This document shows, in pieces, positions 22,942-33,866 of a stretch of 64,000 nt of DNA; the first letter of the stretch is position 1; each line of letters begins with the position of its first letter. This stretch comes from Lenzites betulinus. Its lineage: Eukaryota; Basidiomycota; Agaricomycetes; Polyporales; Polyporaceae. The position numbers and the translations under genes are program-made. The notes under the pieces are model-generated. The model ran no database searches. It was not told the origin of the DNA and saw only the letters and a list, made by a program, of their open reading frames with translations. The stretch lies in the NCBI GenBank assembly GCA_022264855.1, contig JABYQU010000003.1:930001-994000 (forward strand). Direction: 5' to 3'.

Positions 22942-25220
22942 TTTACATTACAAACCATTGGGGCCCGTAATGTGTTACGAAGCTCTGGAGAGCGCCCCGG
23001 GACCTGCCTAATTAGGCAGGCAGCCTGGGGGAGGCCTGCTATCTCCCCAGAGATAGCAGATTAGTCCATATCTAACTGATTGTGTGCTTATCTTTGTAGA
23101 TTAAGTCTTTATCTCATCTCGTAGGCCCCTCCCCTGCCTCAATAGCCTCGACATATGGGCACTTATGTTTGTTTTTGGTGCGCACACCCTGCTCTCCCCT
23201 CTCTGCTTAGCTCACTCAGTTTCCACCTAATCAAGTTCTATCTGGGGTCGTTTGAAACACGTTTTAAAGGCAAAACATAGCATATAGGTATTACTGGGAA
23301 CAGGTAAGTACTAATATGTGCTATATGGGTGCTAGTAGGGCACTCCAAGCAACACAAAACGGGCGATAGCTTGCCCGTTTTGCGTTGCACAGACACGCGC
23401 AGGGGCACCCTAGAAACGTGCATGCAGCGCGGTTCCAACGAGCCCTTGCGTGCGCGAAACGACACAGGCATTCCCGAGATATGTGCACTCCTCCTAGGGA
23501 GCAACATACCTGGGAACACCTGGGCCATTGCTCCTCCAGTACTTGTTCGTTTGTCGTGATATTTTGAACACAGATGCCCTGTCATTAGCAGAAAAGAATA
23601 GAACCTTCAAGAGCCCCCATTATAGGCCTGCGAAAACGTTCAAAAGCAATTTATATGACATCCTCCTCCTCCTCCCTCTTGTTTTTCCTTCTCCCCCCTG
23701 CACATCAGTGCCGGTGCTATGTAGCGCAGTGTATGTATCCCTCCATATTAAGTGCATGTATTCACAGAGTTTCAGGGTGCCTTGATGCAAAATAAAAGAT
23801 ATATTCATGTTCTTCTCCTCCCAGTGTATTCTCTGTGGGCACCCTAGGTATCTACCTATTGCCATGCAAACACCAGTGCTATGTAGCAGTAACATGTAGC
23901 TCTCAGATGCAAAAAGAACAATGTAAATGGGCGGAGAAATGAGTGAGATATAAGCTCCAGAGTGATAGTGTACCAGTTTCCCGGTGCTGTAAGATGTGTC
24001 TTACACACTACACAGCTGTGCAGCAACACATGTACAGTCTGCCCACCTCAGCTGCTTTACTTGTAGCTCACTCAGTTCTCCACGGAATATTATGATCTAA
24101 ACTGTGTCCTTTTTGTATTTCTGACGCAAATACAACTGTACAATCCGTTGTTTTATCGCCTGCATCGATCATTTAATATGAAGCATTCTAAACCAGAACT
24201 GATAAGGGAATAGCAGAGCGAGTTGGGCGCCGATTACCATGCAAAAGGCATCGTTCAACTCAAGATTACAGTAGGAACATACTGAAAAAAAGACCGGTGC
24301 AATACCATCAGTGGTTGCTAAGATATTGATGTATTAGTCTTCCAATGGGTTTAAAGTCGCTTTTTTGTTCTTCAGGAACTTCTGCATCAATGTAAGAGCT
24401 GGGAATGAAGAGTAATATATATTTTATGTGTCTATACACAGTACTGGGGTATGTAACAGGGGTCACAGGGGTGTGTGTATGGATGCAGGGTGGATGAAGG
24501 TCCTGGGTGGGTGACCCCAGTACACCCTCCCTGGCTCAAATCGTGGGCTTTACAAGCACATAACCTGTCTTAATTAGTTAGTACAGCTTGTATGCAAAGT
24601 TATAGACGGCTGGAACTCGAAATGGACTCAGAATCGCCCAGATGTTCCCAGGTATGTTGCTCCCTAGGAGGAGTGCACATATCTCGGGAATGCCTGTGTC
24701 GTTTCGCGCACGCAAGGGCTCGTTGGAACCGCGCTGCATGCACGTTTCTAGGGTGCCCCTGCGCGTGTCTGTGCAACGCAAAACGGGCAAGCTATCGCCC
24801 GTTTTGTGTTGCTTGGAGTGCCCTACTAGCACCCATATAGCACATATTAGTACTTACCTGTTCCCAGTAATACCTATATGCTATGTTTTGCCTTTAAAAC
24901 GTGTTTCAAACGACCCCAGATAGAACTTGATTAGGTGGAAACTGAGTGAGCTAAGCAGAGAGGGGAGAGCAGGGTGTGCGCACCAAAAACAAACATAAGT
25001 GCCCATATGTCGAGGCTATTGAGGCAGGGGAGGGGCCTACGAGATGAGATAAAGACTTAATCTACAAAGATAAGCACACAATCAGTTAGATATGGACTAA
25101 TCTGCTATCTCTGGGGAGATAGCAGGCCTCCCCCAGGCTGCCTGCCTAATTAGGCAGGTCCCGGGGCGCTCTCCAGAGCTTCATAACACATTATGGGCCC
25201 CGACGGTTCGTAATGTAAAA
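22941..25220. mobile_element. Foldback element with ~590-bp inverted arms
   Basis: The left arm 22941-23530 and right arm 24629-25220 are near-perfect inverted copies, from TTTTACATTAC at the outer edge to the inner stretch GGGAACACCTGGGC. Each arm also holds its own perfect hairpins: AAAACGGGC..GCCCGTTTT, CCTGCCTAATTAGGCAGG and GCTATCTC..GAGATAGC. The 1.1-kb centre (23531-24628) is unique in the window with no transposase or credible gene. A clear target duplication could not be assigned because the left edge shares a T with the Helentron end. Arm length and structure suggest a foldback-type DNA transposon of unassigned superfamily. Confidence 0.82.
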
Positions 25221-25244
25221 CAGTTCTGGGAGCTAAACGGTTCA

Positions 25245-27281
25245 TTACAGTATTTGGGTACAACAGCTGCTGCCTGCGGAGGAGGCAGCGCCGGCGGAGG
25301 AACCGTGCTCCAGGGCGGCAGAACCGCGCTCCAGGGTGGCGGAACCGCACTCCAGGGTGGCGGAACCGCGCTCCAGGGCGGCGGAACCATGCTCTAGTTC
25401 GGGAGAACCGCGCTCCAGTGCGGCGAGCTGGGCATCAGTGCGCTCGAAGGCCTGGTCCAAGAACCTACCCGACTTCTGCAAGAAGTCGGCCAGGCCGTTA
25501 GTAGCCCCGGCCATCAGGGTGCCGTATGCGTCGGACCGCGCTTTGAACAGAGCCTGTTGCTGGGTCACGACGCGGAAGGCGACAGCTTCGTCAATCAAGA
25601 GGCCAGGGAGTGCAGACAGCGGTTTGACTCGTTGCTCAGACAAGGACTGGCAGAACCCGCAAGTAAACTCGCGACGGGACCATTCGACCTCGGCATCAAT
25701 GTAGCTGCGGAAGCTGGCTTTGGTGATGGGCCAGTAGGAAGGAGGGTCTTCTGCCGAGGCCGAGGGCATGAAGAGACCGTCGGAAGGACCGTTGGCCGAC
25801 ACCCCTTGGTAGAGTCCGAGGTTCTGCGGAAACAAGAGCAAGAAGAGTTAGCAAACCACAATGCAAAAGGGTCGTGAAACTGCGCATACCGCTTGCAGTC
25901 GCGCATGCGTGCCGCCATCCTGGCCACTCGTCGTGTCGGCGGACGCGAGCAAGGTCGAAGCAAAGCCGGGCATCGCGCCTCTAGCAAGGGGGGCTAATGC
26001 GGGATTAGCACAGGTTTCGTGTTTTGCACAATGGCGGGAGGAAGAAGGCAGACCTTGTTTGGATAGGGGGGGAGCCCCTTGGACCCCGATGGTGAATCCG
26101 CGGGCACCGAACATCCTCTCGACTGTGTCAGAGGCCTCTGCGGTAGCTACTGGGGCCGAAACCACGGCGGAGACCGGTCGAGGACAAGGGTGGGGCCTTG
26201 CAGTCAGAGTGTTGGCGGGGGAACCTACCCTTTCCACGTCACTAGCTTCTCCTTTGGCGGATTGGACAGAGCCCTGGTCGGAGTGTTCGCCGCCCTCAGA
26301 TTCCGTATTGGATGGGGTGAAGCCTTGGTTGGCGCCGGTCAGAGAGCAACGGTGCCCGGAAGCAGTAGCGACCAACTCACCGGGAGCAAGCGGAGGGAGC
26401 GGCCAGACAGGTGGGTGGCCCAGCTCCTGCGTAAGGTCCTCGATGACCTAGGACAGAATGAGGTGCTTGGAACCTGCTACTCGAGGCGAGAAGTCCGTGT
26501 TTGAAACCAAGGAAGAGCACGGAGGAAAATGGGGCGTACCATAAGAGTAGCCCTTCAAGCGGTACCAAGCCGTGTATCCCCGGCCCTGGATAGTGGCCAT
26601 CTTGCCGGTGGCCTTGATGGGGTTGACCAAGTGGCAGGACTGGCGGTCGTACCAACAATGGTCACAGCGGTCCAGCCCCTCGTGCATGATGCATTGCATC
26701 TCGGTGCTGTTAGGCTCGCGACCCCAGCAGCCAGTGCACTGTGAGGGGGTGGCAAGAAGGATTGTCAGTCATACGAGCAAAGAACAAAACCAAAGGAGGT
26801 GTACGTGTTTCATATAGTCGTTTGGCAGCTGTGCCCCGTGAGGATAGACAGGTGGGGAGAGCTGGGGGAGCCCAGTGCGATGCTTCCGCGGCACGGGGGC
26901 CTCAATCCGGACAGACTTCTTCTGCGAATGATGGTACCCCGCTTTCTTCTCCATGGGGGCGAGCTTTGAGGTCAACGCGCGCGTAGGGATCAACACAATA
27001 GGATCATCGGTCTCGGACATGGAGGAAGGCGGGAGATCCTCCGGCGGCGGCGCCCTGCCTTTACCTTTCCCTCGCTTTTGCTGTTTTTCCGGAGGGGCCG
27101 CAGGCCCGGGAGTAGTGGAGGGGCGCAAACACTTGTTGGAGGCAGTATCTGCGGCGGTGAGGCTACGCGCGCGGAGGCATATGGAGGCACGGACGGGAGT
27201 GGGCGCCGGCGGTGAAGAGACAGGGGGCGGCACAGAAGGCATCCCCAGTGAGAGAGAGAGAACTGCTTCACCCCAATCCAC
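25245..27281 (-). CDS. Multi-exon hypothetical protein with Cys6 motif and heptad repeat tail
   Basis: I do not recognise a named family. Exons: 27281-26805 (159 codons; Pro-rich start, basic KQQKRGKGKGRAPP, then IEAPVPRKHRTGLPQLSPP), 26738-26540, an exon ending at 25890, and 25823-25245. Exon 2 encodes a six-cysteine pattern, CX2C-X11-CX8CX2CX6C (starting CTGCWGREPN, with DRCDHCWYDRQSC), broadly like fungal Zn2Cys6 clusters. The last exon begins NLGLYQGVSANGP and ends in about six repeats of a 7-residue unit (ALERGSA type) from 21-bp tandem repeats at 25300-25420. The exon 2/exon 3 junction did not resolve in phase, so the gene may be broken. It is GC-rich with full CpG use, unlike the repeats on both sides, so it looks younger or captured. 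Confidence 0.6.
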
Positions 27282-27289
27282 AACATCTC

Positions 27290-27690
27290 TTGCTCATGTC
27301 TTTTGCTGTCTCCAGTTGAGAGGACTGAGGTATGGCTTCTGACGTCACACCTGTCCCTTGAGCCCAATATTAGCAAGTTTTCCATGCACTGTACAGGTGC
27401 TGGCCTGGGGAACAACTTGATGCTGAGCTTCAGTTGCATTGACAACCTCAGATTGTGCAAGTGACAACTTGGTCAAGTTGAGATCCCTGGGAGAGAGAAT
27501 ACGAGGTTGGCCTGAGCAGGGGCACTCATAGTGTAGGTCACCATCTTCTTTGTAGTCACGAATGGTTTGGTGGATGGTCTTGCGATCACATTGACAGATG
27601 TGGGCAATTGAAGTGATGGAGGGGGGGTTGGAAGTGGAGGCATGATAAAGATGAAGAAATTTTGCTCATTTTGCGCAAGAAAGCGAAACC
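27290..27690 (-). pseudogene. Tc1/mariner-like transposase remnant (N-terminal)
   Basis: Reading the minus strand gives a helix-turn-helix-like segment (IAHICQCDRKTIHQTIRDY) followed by KEDGDLHYECPCSGQPR, the usual spacing before the DDE domain of Tc1-like transposases. Stops and frameshifts follow and no DDE catalytic core is visible. It ends right at the 5' side of the hypothetical gene, so its sequence may now serve as that gene's upstream region. Confidence 0.5.
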
Positions 27691-27914
27691 ATTTGTACAG
27701 AGGGAGAGATTAGGAGGTTAAGAAGTGAGGTGTGTAAACGATTTGGCAATAGTGTGAATGGTAGATGTGCAAATGAGCAGAATGTTCTGAGGATCCTATT
27801 CACTGGTGAGCACCAAAATAAGCACCCATGTCTTGTGCGCTCCTATTCCACCCAGGAATTAAGCAAGTACATGCATATGAATACACTTAGTATATCATGA
27901 ATACATATCATATT

Positions 27915-29430
27915 TGATAATGCGTAGGAAGGCCAGTTTCTTGGGAATTGTGAAAGAAGGGAGACCAGTGGAGTATGAGGATATGCCACTCTATGACTGG
28001 ATTAGAACATCAGACAAACAATGTATAAAAAAGGGAAAAAGGCAGAATCACTGTGGTTGAAGTTAACAGTGGTGAGTCAGAGTTTGAAAAAAATTACAAT
28101 GTTAATGAAAACACCTCCCTTGGTGGAGCTGGTTTGTCTCTGGAGAAGAAAGAGGAGTCTGATGATAAGCTTTTATTAACTGGCACAGCCAACAAAAGTA
28201 TTAATAATAAACCAAAGTCTGCAGTGCTTAATACTGCATGCAAGGTCAAGTATGTGTAGTTTTATGAAAGCCATCTACAGTATCATTCACACCATATAAA
28301 GCTGCTTGATCAGTCTGAAGCATTTGTGCCAAACTTTATAGGAGGCTCTTTGCCTCGAAGAGATTCAGGTAACCATGAGCAATATTGTATGACTATGCTA
28401 ACAATTTTCAAACCATGGTGATCAGGTCAGGATCTCTGTCCAACCAAGGATGTGTTATGGGATAATGTATTTAATAGTCACAAATTTACTGATAGGTAGA
28501 CAGAAATCATGAAATTCTTTCATATTAAGCATGAGTGCAATGATGTCCAGGATGATTTTTCTGCGTCTAGAAAAAAAGGTACTTAAGCTGGGCCATCACC
28601 ATTCAATGTGGACAATACCACCATCCAGGCAAGCTTACACTTTGTGTTGGAATGCCAGTGATGGTGAAGGTAAATAAAGCCACCAAATGGTGTGTGACCA
28701 ATGGTGCAGAGGGCATAGTTGGATGTCAGCTGAAAGTCTAGACCTATCAGTAAGGACAAGGACACACTAGATACATTGTTTGTCAAGTTGACTGCTGCAC
28801 CTACCCCAGTGAAACTGGAAGGCTTGCCAGAGAATGTGGTGCCTATCAGTCACCAATCACAGAAGATTAGATGTAAAATGCCAAATGGAAATTTCTTGTC
28901 TGTGAGCTATGATCAGGTATCAGTTATACCTAATTTTGCAATGACAGATTTTGGCTCTTAAGGAAGGACACACCCCTACAATGTATGTGATTTGCAAAAC
29001 TGACAGTCCCACCAGTCAATTTATACATGTCTCTCATGGGGGTCTACATATGAGGGCACAATCATTGTATAGCTGTTTGATTCTAAAAAGCTAAGGGGGG
29101 CATTGCAGGTAGCCTGTGTCAAGAATTCAGAGAGCTAGAACTCTTGCTATCTGTATACTCAGAATGCAAGCAGACATGGCAATATCTTGTTGCTGATCAA
29201 AATCCAATCTTGTCAAAGCTAACTGAGAAGTTTAATGTCAAGGCTCAAAATATAAGAGCAGAAGAGGACACCCAGACACAATATTTTGCATGTCAATCAT
29301 GTCAGTATACTAGTGAAGTTGAGGGGGATAGTAATTATCTCTGGGACACATCAAAAGACATTTGGAAGAATAGCATATACCTTCATTTATTGCCTTCAAT
29401 GTATATAATGTCAAGGTCAATATCATCACA
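27915..29430 (+). pseudogene. Decayed Helitron/Helentron RepHel helicase fragment
   Basis: Broken reading frames recall fungal Helitron helicases in order: ASFLGIVKEGRPVEYEDMP (27930), SEAFVPNFIGGSLPRRDSG (28320), IFKPWR, NSHKFTDRQTEIMKFFHIKHECND (in two pieces near 28500), TPVKLEGLPENVVPISHQ (28805), RCKMPNGNFLSVSYDQV and VIPNFAMTDFGS-QGRTRPYNV (28940), and QEFRELELL (29120). These correspond to the C-terminal part of the PIF1-like helicase; the Rep nuclease domain is not seen. Many stops make it non-functional. Its place just upstream of a family 3' terminus suggests it is the corpse of an autonomous relative. Confidence 0.65.
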
Positions 29431-29642
29431 GAGATAACACTTGCAGATTACAACCAAAAATACCCACTGTGTGGGCTTAATCTAGATATGGTTCCATGAT
29501 GGAATCAAAACTGAACACAAACTTGTATTGGATGGTAATATCATACATTTAGATGCAAAATCTTTACAGAAGGCTAGTAAGTGCAGACTGAGTGTATTGC
29601 TCTATACAAAGCTATAACAAATTTGTATGTATGTTAATAATA

Positions 29643-29690
29643 TCCACTCTCATCAATCGTACCTGCCAGCAATGGCCCTCTTGAGCAAGT
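29643..29690 (+). repeat. Helentron-like 3' terminus (closing the composite)
   Basis: Subterminal repeat CTCATCAATCGTA, imperfect hairpin CTGCCAGCA, then CTCTTGAGCAAGT. Directly followed at 29691 by the missing tail of the Copia LTR. Confidence 0.8.
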
Positions 29691-29717
29691 TCTAGTCTGA
29701 CGGAGTACAGTTTAACA
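29691..29717 (+). repeat. Copia-1 3' LTR, right tail
   Basis: Matches the last 27 bases of the 5' LTR (10634-10660), ending TTTAACA, and is followed by target duplication TGTTC. Confidence 0.9.
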
Positions 29718-29963
29718 TGTTCTTGCCATTTTTAAAACATGATTATGCCAGAATAATATTGCAAGAATTATGCATATATTATAGCCATGTTCCTCCACAG
29801 AATACATCAGAAAAATCACAGAGAATGTTCAAAATACTACCACCATGTAACCTCCCTGTTCAATGGCTCAAAATGGCAGTAACATTTTTTCATTTGCTGT
29901 CATGTTTTTGCCATGTTTTGTTGCGGAAAATTGGGCTATTCCCCCCAGTGATAGGTGTCTACT

Positions 29964-31660
29964 ACTTAGTCTACTACTTGAAGCAACCTGGGCTGATGTG
30001 ATGTTGCTAAATATCTGGTGAATGTGGTTCTCGCTGTTAGGATAACATTCACCAGTGGCTGTCAAGCACACTGGTGAGGTTCAGAAGGTGTCAAGCCTAG
30101 AGGGATGTATAGCAGAGAGTACAAGGCATGAACAGGAGATCAAAGGTGGGAGATCAAAGGTGGGGCTCTACTATGAGCCCCTTGGGTCTTATATACAGGT
30201 GGAGTCCTGCATGAGGCATAGTTCAGAAGGAGTCATTAAGAGTCGTAATGAGTCCAAAGGAGTCCTATCGAGTCACAACGAGTCATAGTGTCCAACAAGT
30301 CACTAGGAGTCATACTGAGTTGCTACAAGTCCTGTCAAGTCATAGTCCAAAAATAGGAGAAATTATAATACTTGCAGTGCAGTAGTCAAAGTTTCTATAA
30401 ACCAGGGCTGTTCTAGACTATCTAGTATAGGTGCAGTGATTTGGTGGGATTGCAACTTAGTGACTCTGACCTTGTTAGTGGATAAGCCAACAACAACATC
30501 ACACTAAAATATGTCATGCATATGTGCAATGGGGAGTAAGTGAGCAACTATCGACAGCTTAACTTAGCATCTGAAGGGCATGAAGGTATTCCCACTGAGA
30601 CTTGCCACTGAGAGGGAGGCCGCAGGTGTTAGTGGAACCTATAATGTATGTGGTATACCTGCAAGGCAGGGGTGTATCTGTGCTCACCATCTGGTGGATA
30701 TGTCTGGGTTTGTATGGTGTCAGTGGTGATTTATTTGGAGAGTAGAGAACCAAACTGAGATAGATATCCCACACATGTATAGTGCATGTATGGCTTGTAT
30801 GATTGTATTCTGCTCTGGTAGGTGCTCTCAGCTTGGTGATTGACATTTAAGAACTCTTTGAGGTTTATGCATGCATGCATTGTAGGGGCTACACTCACAA
30901 AATCCAGAAAATTCTCAGTCACGGTGGCTGCGATGGGTCCAACACCTGCAAGATGGATTTTATTAGATATGCTTCTCATTTGGGCTGGCGAGTCGTCTGC
31001 TGCAGCTTCTAGCATCTGCTGAATAATTTCTACATGGCACAAGAATAAGACATTGGACTGCACAGCAGTGCAAGACTAGTAGTGAATGTAAGCATTTGTT
31101 GATAATGTGGACTTAGCGCAGGTCACTAGAGGAAATGTCAAATGTGATATGGGGGTGGCTTTGGCACCAAAATTCTGCCCACTGATGCACACCAAAATGG
31201 TTGAAAATTCATCCCTCAGTCACATCTACTGGCTGCTGACAACAAATCAGCTGCCTGGTTTAAGGGTGTCATGGGTCATAGGGACTGTTGAATAGATCAA
31301 AATGGTATAGTATAAGAAAAAGTCAGGCTTTTCTGCACCTTTTCTTGTGACAAATTTAATTTGAAGTTTACTTAGAATAAACCCAATGAATCATGTGCAC
31401 TATGTGTCGAGCTTCTAAAGTAGTAAGAAACTTGAAGGTAGCATGGGTCTTTCAGTGACAGACACACCTTTTGGAGTCTAACTTTGATAACCCTTGAAGT
31501 CATCTGTAAGGCCCTCTGCCTTATTGCTCACCAAGGGAGTACTACTAAATACTAACTGCTACTGTAAAGATCAGAGTATAGCAGCAGGTCATACATAGGT
31601 CATAGCAGCATCTGCCACCCCTATTTGGGTCCTGTGTTATTGGTCACTGGGAGGACCTGG
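29964..31660. other. Unclassified AT-rich repeat-like DNA
   Basis: No protein family was recognised. The stretch 30170-30350 is built on a degenerate GAGTC/AAGTC word repeated every 10-15 bases, and GGAGATCAAAGGTGG is tandemly doubled near 30140. Open frames here are short and have no supporting motif. Confidence 0.4.
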
Positions 31661-31908
31661 TGAGATAGGGAGAGACGGCAGTAGAGGAGGAAGTAGAGGA
31701 GGAGGAGGAGGATGGTGCCTATCAGCAAGCTTAGTCAGCAGGCTCAAGATAGCAGCGTGCATGTATGTCGGAGGAGTTCAGATTGATCAGTCACACTTTC
31801 TTGCTCATCTAGTCAGTCTGAGGCTAGAGTGGACTACTCCATCTGGTGACGAGAGTGGGTTTGAGCCACTAGCCAGCTTTACTCCACGACTGAGCAGGAC
31901 AAGACAAG

Positions 31909-33330
31909 GTGGCTCCAAAAGCCAAATACTTACAGCTCACAAGAGATGCACAAGGGAGGTTCATCAGTAGAGCAATGCAGCCAACCTCAGAAAATGAAGT
32001 AGACAACTCAATTCTGGTACCAGGAGGCCTAGACACAGACTACTCCATTCCATCCAGCCTTTACCCCTCAGTTAGCGACAGCATGATAGCTTCGCCACAC
32101 AAAGAGCACACAGTGTTGCGAACGACCGAAACAGAAAACGTAGATGACAGCACCGACCAGATAGGGAGCCAGCCACTATGCTATATGTTTCCCCCACAAA
32201 TGCCATCTCCATTACACCTTGACAAACCTGCATCAGAGCCAACACTGATGATGGCATTGGCAACAGCTAGATCAAGAAGCCAATGTTTGTGGGGGACCTC
32301 AACAAAGAGAACCCCAAACAGTTCTGGAACAACGTGGAGGAGTACCTGGAAGGGTTGGATGAGGCCACCAAGTGCAAGAGAATCCAAAGGCTACGGGAAG
32401 CAAACTCAGCAGCGGACATGTGATATGAGGAGCTGGGAGACATGATAAAGGAGAGCTGGGCCACACTTAAGGAAGAGTTCAGGAAAGAATGGGTGAAGAA
32501 GGATGCACAAGATCTCACTGACCACGACATGCTAGCAATGCTGAAGATCAACCTTCCAACCAACAAAGAGCTCCTCGAATTTGACACTCGCAACGGACAG
32601 CCCATCTCAGGGCTAGTACAGTGGGCTCAAGATGTCAGCAACGATGTACTGAAGTATTGCATACTGGATTGCCTGGCCAAACACTTTCAATTAGAGCTCA
32701 AGGCTGTTGTACTGCGCGGCATGCTACCAATAGTGGCGAGTTGGAAAGAGTTTAACAACACAATCAAAGGCCTACAGCTAGCAAAGCTCAAGGATCGCAT
32801 CACAGTCATGGAAGCCTACAGCCTGAGCCTTGTGACACTGGAGCAGCTTAAAGCCAACCCCAAGGCAGGGAGAGCCCCAGTCACCATTGACGACCTCAAT
32901 AACCTTGTTGTATGACTGAGTGACACAAACCCAGTGAGCCAACCCCCCATTTTGGCAAGGGACAATAGCCTGTGCACAAGAGCCGGACCCATGGCACCCT
33001 CAAATTGTCCAAAGCCAGACAAACACCTCACACTCATATGAGCCAAAGCGCTGTAGCCGCCACCTGACACTGAAGAGGGCAGGAAGCTCTATGAGCAACA
33101 GAAAGAAGAGTTGCACACTAAACATGGCATGAAAGGGCCCTACCCTAATGAGTATTGCCCATACCTATTGCAATCAGGCATGCTACTAGTAGCCTCAGAT
33201 GAATGCTGGCAATGCAGAATACAAAATCACATGCGAGCAGTCACTTGCCCAGGACTGAGAGTGGATGATCTTGAGAATCAGTGGCATGTCATGGCGGGCA
33301 TGGTTGAAGGCCATGTCAGAGGTGCATGAA
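31909..33330 (+). pseudogene. Gypsy-1 Gag
   Basis: Begins MAPKAKYLQLTRDAQGRF about 85 bases after the LTR. A frame break near 32300 leads to a helical Gag core (SWATLKEEFRKEWVKKDAQD, LLEFDTRNGQPISG). After a stop near 32914 comes a Cys-containing segment (SDECWQCRIQNH) likely derived from a zinc knuckle. Recognised from order and character; stops show it is dead. Confidence 0.7.
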
Positions 33331-33739
33331 CTGCATGGCGGGTGTACAGTTCGTGAATAGCAATCAAGGGGACAGCACGTACAGTCTGCCTGAAGGGTAC
33401 AAAGCAGGGCAGGTCAGACAAGTGTTTTGGAACAGACAGTGGGTCCCGTTTGTAGTAGGGGGTGCAGGAGCAGAGGTCACATGGGACTTGGGAAATGTGT
33501 AAGGGTTGTCGAAAGCCAGGATTGAACAACAGCCCCAAACCCTAATCCATACCAAGCACAACCAGTCCCTGAATGAGAGTTGCACATGTCTGGGGACAAG
33601 AACACTGCTCAACCGTGTGAGTGAGAAAAGTTGTCTCAAGGACAGACACCTACACTAGTCTCACACTGCATGTAAAAGAATCGGAGCACAACTCAGTGGT
33701 TATGTTGTATTTGGTGAAGATGAGAGGGACAATGCACAC

Positions 33740-33866
33740 GAGTCAATGCCATTTGTATGTCAATTTGTGCTGAAAAACACAACAACGGGCATAGCGGCCA
33801 GAGTCAAAGGGTTGTTAGACAACAGCACTATGGTCAATGTGTTGGACACCGACTTGTGGCCATGCA
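33740..33866 (+). pseudogene. Gypsy-1 protease fragment, cut by Copia-2
   Basis: FVCQFVLKNTTTGIAARVKG then LLDNSTMVNVLDTDLW resembles the retropepsin strand with the D(S/T)GA site changed to DNST. The frame stops at the Copia-2 insertion. Confidence 0.55.

Larger units (their letters stand above)
20800..29690 (+). mobile_element. 8.9-kb composite Helentron-like insertion splitting the Copia-1 3' LTR
   Basis: The LTR is continuous up to 20798 and resumes at 29691 with no duplicated target. The joined target would read GCTGA-TT-CTAGTC against GCTGAGTCTAGTC in the 5' LTR, which fits insertion between two Ts. The left edge is a family 5' end (TACGATTGATGAGG) and the right edge is a family 3' end (inverted repeat CTCATCAATCGTA, then CTTGAGCAAGT). 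Contents in order: a full 2142-bp non-autonomous copy, a foldback element, a multi-exon gene, a Tc1-like remnant, a decayed RepHel helicase and a second 3' terminus. Either one read-through transposition event or a series of nested insertions could explain it. Confidence 0.7.
9944..29717 (+). mobile_element. Ty1/Copia retrotransposon (Copia-1), expanded to 19.8 kb by nested insertions
   Basis: The element begins TGTTAAGTGTGC at 9944 and ends TTTAACA at 29717, with identical TGTTC target duplications at 9939-9943 and 29718-29722. The 5' LTR is 254 bp once its solo-LTR insertion and target repeat are removed. The 3' LTR is 226 bp (20573-20798) plus 27 bp (29691-29717), which adds up to the same length within one base. 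Between them, in order, are a primer-binding site, gag, zinc knuckle, protease, pre-integrase domain, integrase, a LINE insertion, the second half of reverse transcriptase and RNase H. This is Copia order (integrase before RT). All coding parts are broken. Confidence 0.9.
9577..29963. mobile_element. Outer inverted-repeat element (MITE-like) that received the Copia element
   Basis: The sequences just outside the Copia element are inverted copies of each other. The left arm is about 9577-9660 (key stretch CACCGGGGGCAATACCCC, then CATGGCAAAAACATGG). The right arm is about 29883-29963, whose reverse complement shows CACTGGGGGGAATAGCCC and the same CATGGCAAAAACATG motif. Taking out the Copia insertion leaves a short element of roughly 0.6 kb with 70-85 bp arms and no coding capacity. 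Outer ends are not exact because similarity fades; an ATA triplet borders both arms but is weak as a target duplication. Superfamily not assigned. Confidence 0.55.

Noticed and set aside
23016..23080. Perfect palindromes (CCTGCCTAATTAGGCAGG, GCTATCTC..GAGATAGC) as bacterial-type terminators
   Set aside because: The window is eukaryotic, and the hairpins lie inside a foldback arm and occur again in the other arm.
23329..24923. Identical 60-93-codon frames in both foldback arms
   Set aside because: The same DNA read twice from the inverted arms; they run through hairpins and have no homology.
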